DNA from: Terfezia claveryi
Taxonomy: Eukaryota; Ascomycota; Pezizomycetes; Pezizales; Pezizaceae
Assembly (NCBI GenBank): GCA_015179025.1
Contig: WHUX01000267.1
Coordinates: forward strand, 1 to 64,000
DNA: 64,000 bases
Direction: 5' to 3'
Shown: in pieces, positions 59,848-64,000 of the stretch
Layout of the letters: every line of letters begins with the position of its first letter
How positions within the stretch are numbered: the first letter of the stretch is position 1
Made by a program: the position numbers and the translations under genes
Notes under the pieces: generated by a model
What the model was told of the DNA's origin: nothing
The model's database searches: none
The model's input: only the letters and a program-made list of their open reading frames with translations

Positions 59848-61250
59848 TAAGTCTAAGTTAAGACTTAACCTATTTTATACTAGATAGTATTTGGAAGTAC
59901 TATCTAGAAGATCAGATGATATTGATCTTAATCACATGTAAGAGTCAGATGATAGTGCACTGCCTCAATACTGCCCTAGCACTACCTCATTAGAAATACA
60001 TATAGTCTTCTGAATTTCCCTTCAGTTGGACAGATAGTTAGAACTTAGAACATAGTTAGAGTACAATCAATATAGAAGTTCTATTGGTTAATCTTCTAAG
60101 TGCCTTTGGCACTCCTATACTACTTTACCTATTATAGTAATCTTATGCTACTGGTAATAACTTTAATAGTGAGAATAAACAATACACTATTAGTAATCTA
60201 CTTTATAGTATACATTACTAGCCTGAGATTATCTAATTAGATAAGATCCTTATCTTATCTAATCTGATCTTCCAGTCCCCCTAACAATACTTTACATTTT
60301 TTTAACCTAAGAACTTGATTTTTACCTAACTAGGAAGGCCTAATCAACCTTACCTAATCAACAAAGTTTCTACCAACAAGAGTAGAAACTAGAGCCAGTA
60401 TAAGCTTACAGCATAAAGCACAGTAGCACAAAGTCTGACAGTCAGCAGTAAGACTATCCTCCAAATAGCAACAGTAAGACTATTCAACAAATAGCAATCA
60501 GTAAAGCCTATAAAAGTAGCACCTAAGGAAACTGGCAAACAACAGAAAAATTGTTGGAAGTAATTAGACTTGTAGGAGAAATAGAAATAGGAAAATTGGG
60601 AAAATCTCTCAAAACCTATCTCTTACAAAAGTCAAAGCAAGATAAGTAGCAACAATCAACTTCAAAAAGCTCAAGAGTAAACAGGAGGCTGAAAAGTCAA
60701 TTAAGAAACCTAGGAAGGTAAAACCCTTAATTAAAAAGAGGAAGTAGAAAAAGAAACTACCTCAACTGGTAACTCTGAGACCTGAAACTGCCTCAGAAGT
60801 CTAATAAGGGTGTGGATTATAGGAACTAGTCCCATCAACATCCAAACTCCAGAGAGTATCCAGCCCCACTCTCTACCTAGCCTAAAAAAAATTGGGAATT
60901 CTCCAGTAAGCAGAACAAGGAAAGTTTCTGTACCTCTCTCTCCAAAAAGAATACAAGTACCTAGAAGTCTAACCCCTATCCTTCCACTCAACTTTCTTCC
61001 CAGTATTTAAAGAAACCCTGCTCCCACAACAATCTATCAATAAAAGTAACCCTTTTTCCCTTCAGTCTCCTCTCTCCCTTACCATAGTCAACCTTGTATC
61101 AGAAGCAACAGAAAGAGGATAAGAAGGAAGTTAAAAGAAGTAGATCCTTCCTCATCAGGATCTACCTTAAAGAAAGCAGGAATAGAAGAAACAGAGTCCA
61201 AGGAATCAGTAGTATAATATTGATAGACATGGAGACTTCTAAACAAAAAG
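59848..61250. other. AT-rich non-coding stretch, possible LTR and leader
   Basis: No supported gene. It contains short inverted repeats (CTAGATAGTA ... TACTATCTAG near 59880-59906) and CCCCCTAACA near 60277-60286, which could be an LTR end. I found no matching second copy in the window, so this remains a guess. It may be the 5' region of the gag that follows. Confidence 0.35.
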
Positions 61251-63160
61251 TACTAGTGTAATGGAAGGAAGCTAGAGCTAGGAAAGGCAGAGAAAGACAA
61301 TGACAAGTAAGGAGCTAGAAGCACTCAAGGCCAAGTTAGTTAATACCCTAAAAAGAAAGTTCCAACTGGAAAGATATTCCAGAAAAGGAAATAGAAACAA
61401 GGAAATAGTCATTGGGCCTAATTCATTAATGCCTGAAGTGAGGATTGTAACACCTCCTGCAACAAAAGCCTTTTCGGATAAAAATGAATCATCATAGTTA
61501 CAAAGGATATCAAAGGTATTTATATACCTAACAATATACAACATGTTATCAAAAAGGAAAAAGGAACTATTAGCTGAAGCAGCAGAAAAGTTCATGATTT
61601 TTCAACAGAAAGACCAATTTGATAAGTCAGTTAAATGGACTTTCAACTCTCATCTACTTCAAAAGCAGTATGGCCTTATCCAACCTATAACCTATGTAAA
61701 GGAGTTCCATGGCTAGCATTAAACTGGCCTTTCCTAACACAGTACATGCTTATGGGTAACCTTATGATCTGAAAACTAAAAATAGTGCCTCTAATAACAG
61801 AACCTTTAGAAACTTATGAAGAGATAGGAAGGAAACTGTTTGGAGCTGGAGCAAGGGTAAGGGGAAAAGTGTGCAATATGAAGAAGAAGATGATGGAGAT
61901 TATGAAACAGATATAGAATAAATATCTGAAAAAGATATGCCACCACCATTAAAGCTAGGAAAAAGCCAACACATACCAAAAAGAGTAAGACTCCTGACAA
62001 GAAGTCTAAAAGGAGCTCTAGTAGTATAGCTGGAGGTGGAAGTGAGGACCCAAGATCTAGATCTGAGGGTGATGAGTCAGATAATGGCTCTGATGATGAC
62101 AGAAAGAAAAGGTCAACTAGGGAACCTAGCCCTCACTACTTGGAATAGTCTAAAAAGACTGGTCAAAAGATACCCTCACAATAGATTAGCAAATCTCTAG
62201 TCAAAAAGGCAAACAAACTTGCAAAGATTCCCAATCCCCAATGATTGATGGAGTATCAGAGAAATGGAGGATCAAACTACTTTTGACAATTATATGTAAC
62301 AGTTACAGAAGTGGGTAGAGTATCAGAGAATGGATATAACAAGTTGGGAAAGTCTGGATAGAGTAAGTTTTATGTTTGAGAAGAGTGCTCAGACTTGATA
62401 TAACCAGTATTGCTCTGAGAAAGATGATGTTAAGGACAGGAATTTCCATGAATTTATGTTAAAACTGAGAGGTAAACTTATCTCTACAGTAGCACCTGAA
62501 GTCCTGTAGAAACAGTATCTGTCACACCATCAGAGGCCAGAAGTTACTGTCATACAGTATGCACAGAACCTGGAAGAGTTAAAATTAAGTGCAAGGATCT
62601 AAATGGAAAAGACATGATAAGTGATCATGCACTAAAAATGAAACTAGTAGATGGACTAGTACCCCTGCTTAGGGCTAAAGTCAAAGGGTTAATATCATAT
62701 GAGTCAACCTTTAAGAAATATTAAACAAAATTGCAGTTCAGGAAGATGTGCTAAAACAAGAGACTAAATCCTTACAATAGTACCAAAAGAAGGCTGATAA
62801 GCAATGGAGCTCTGGTAAACCTATAGAATAGACTAAGTCTGAATTTAAATTACCTGATAAGGTGGCCAAGAATGCAGCAAAGTTGCTGGCAAGAAGGGTG
62901 GATTAGGAGGACTCTATGGTAACTTCCCTAATGCTAGAAAGGATAAAACTAAATATACACCTTATGCAGAACAGGAGAAAAAAAGGGAAGAAGCTGCAAG
63001 GACAGGGTCCTGCTATCACTATAGTCAGAAGGGTCATAGTTCTAGTGACTGCCCTAACAAGAAGATATCTTCAGCTTACCAATATATAGGATCTAGACCA
63101 GGAGCCAAAAGATTCCCTCCTTACCAGCCTTTTAGGCCTAATACTGCATGGCCCCCACAG
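61251..63160 (+). pseudogene. Decayed gag of a Gypsy-type element
   Basis: Across shifting frames the plus strand shows a gag layout: a charged N-terminus (MTSKELEALKAKL at 61300), a capsid-like part around 62290-62580 (WVEYQRMDITSWESLDRVSF, FHEFMLKLRGKL, YAQNLEELKL) and a zinc knuckle at about 63010-63052 whose second Cys is Tyr (CYHYSQKGHSSSDC). TAG replaces likely Gln or Trp codons throughout, with several frameshifts. The element would continue beyond the window. Confidence 0.7.
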
Positions 63161-64000
63161 AAGGTGAAAACAGATTATCAGGAGATTGATGTTAAACAAC
63201 AAGTATTAGCTGCTCTCCAGGTTATAAGAAATCCTAATAATAGAAAGAAGTTCTTAGTGCCAAAAAGCCATAGAACTTCTAATGCAGCTGAAATTAAAAT
63301 TAATAGACATATTGCTTATGCACTATTTGATCCATGTACATCAGGTAGAGACCTAATATTAGCAAATTACTGCCAGCTGTTTAATATACCCTTAAAAGAG
63401 ATCAGCAAGAAGCTTCTGGAAACTGCAATTAAAGGTAGCAGATCTTAAATGACAAATACAGCAACAGTCATAGTAAATCTATAAGGATACTAAGAAACTA
63501 GGACATTCTATGTAGCCAACCTGAAGGACTGGGATGTTATATTTGGTGAACCTGCACTGAGAGATTATAAAGCAATTATGAATATCAAAGATAATGCAAT
63601 CACTATACAACCTACAGGCAGGACAAGGATTGACATTAATATGCTTAAAACTAAGGATACACTTGGAAGAGTCACCACTGCAGCCATGAATATAGGAAGG
63701 ACAGAAGAAGATTAGAATGATAATGAAGACCCATATGCAATATTAACTGAAGTTGGAGGTAGATTACTATACTACCCAAAACCAACTCTAGCAATATCTT
63801 GGATATAGCATGATCTGTCAAAAGACCTAGAGGAAGACTAGGAATAGTCATAAGAGTGGTTTGACTCATCAGACTAGTTAGAGCTAGAAGATAATGGAAG
63901 CTCTCTAGTTATTACAAATGCAGTTAATCTGGAAGAAGTGGAGTTTAATATATTTGAGGAATTCCCTGAACTATTCCCAGAGGAGAAACCAACTGCATTG
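63161..64000 (+). pseudogene. Aspartic protease region of the same element, start of pol
   Basis: An open 94-residue stretch (63164-63448) contains HIAYALFDPCTSGRDLI, which fits an altered retropepsin active-site region (D-x-C-T-S-G), then, after a stop, RTFYVANLKDWDVIFGEPAL, the protease flap and C-terminal part of a fungal Gypsy polyprotein. TAG stops follow near 63714 and 63840. EEFPELFPEEKPTAL at the window edge resembles the linker leading to reverse transcriptase. Confidence 0.7.

Noticed and set aside
59567..60287. Solo LTR from TGTAAGG to CCCCTAACA
   Set aside because: No matching target duplication and no second copy in the window. Left as an unassigned AT-rich stretch.

Overview
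The window looks like a piece of a large, repeat-rich fungal nuclear genome. I found no host gene, tRNA, rRNA or CRISPR array. Almost everything belongs to mobile elements: two families of chromodomain Ty3/Gypsy retrotransposons (here called G, minus strand, and T, plus strand), a pogo/Fot1-type DNA transposon, a giant palindromic foldback element (FB), and remnants of a third Gypsy type at the right edge. Chromodomain integrases, a pogo-type transposase and C-to-T decay resembling repeat-induced point mutation or methylcytosine deamination suggest a filamentous fungus. The species cannot be fixed from the sequence.

Layout. 1-2866 is the right part of foldback FB1. 2867-3085 is a scrap of G integrase. 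3086-6327 is FB2, which lacks its outer left arm. 6328-12188 is G1 (integrase to gag, minus). 12189-15861 is a G LTR carrying a 2640-bp pogo element. 15862-16752 is the integrase C-terminus and chromodomain of G2, interrupted by FB3 (16753-21818). G2 resumes at 21819-21860, is interrupted by retrotransposon T1 (21861-29089), and resumes to gag at about 34353. 34831-38478 is the next G LTR, again with pogo. The same order follows for G3: chromodomain 38479-39365, FB4 39366-44402, T2 44445-51672, remainder to 57502. A G LTR without pogo (57503-58532) closes the chain. 58533-59575 is the RNase H/integrase part of another Gypsy element, apparently the one the G chain inserted into. 59699-59847 is a 20-bp tandem repeat, and 61.2-64 kb is a decayed gag/protease region.

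How the parts fit. G1, G2 and G3 are consecutive internal regions separated by single shared LTRs (LTR-int-LTR-int-LTR), as expected from unequal recombination between LTRs. The same FB insertion occurs at the same integrase site in every copy. T occupies its site, with the same 5-bp duplication, only in units 2 and 3. Pogo occupies its TA site only in the two inner LTRs. The array therefore carries filled and empty versions of two insertion sites. A block of about 17.2 kb (roughly 11.85-29.1 kb and 34.5-51.7 kb) is almost identical, while the flanking G halves are more diverged, so G3 looks chimeric.

Decay is uneven. G1 and G3 have lost catalytic codons of protease and reverse transcriptase by C-to-T changes that G2 does not carry. 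G2 and the second block instead have many one-base deletions, some exactly where the paralogues differ, which suggests a consensus or assembly artefact. The strongest candidate for something undescribed is FB: a palindrome of about 5 kb without a recognisable gene, built from outer arms, ~120-bp tandem arrays and AT-rich minisatellites around a short centre.
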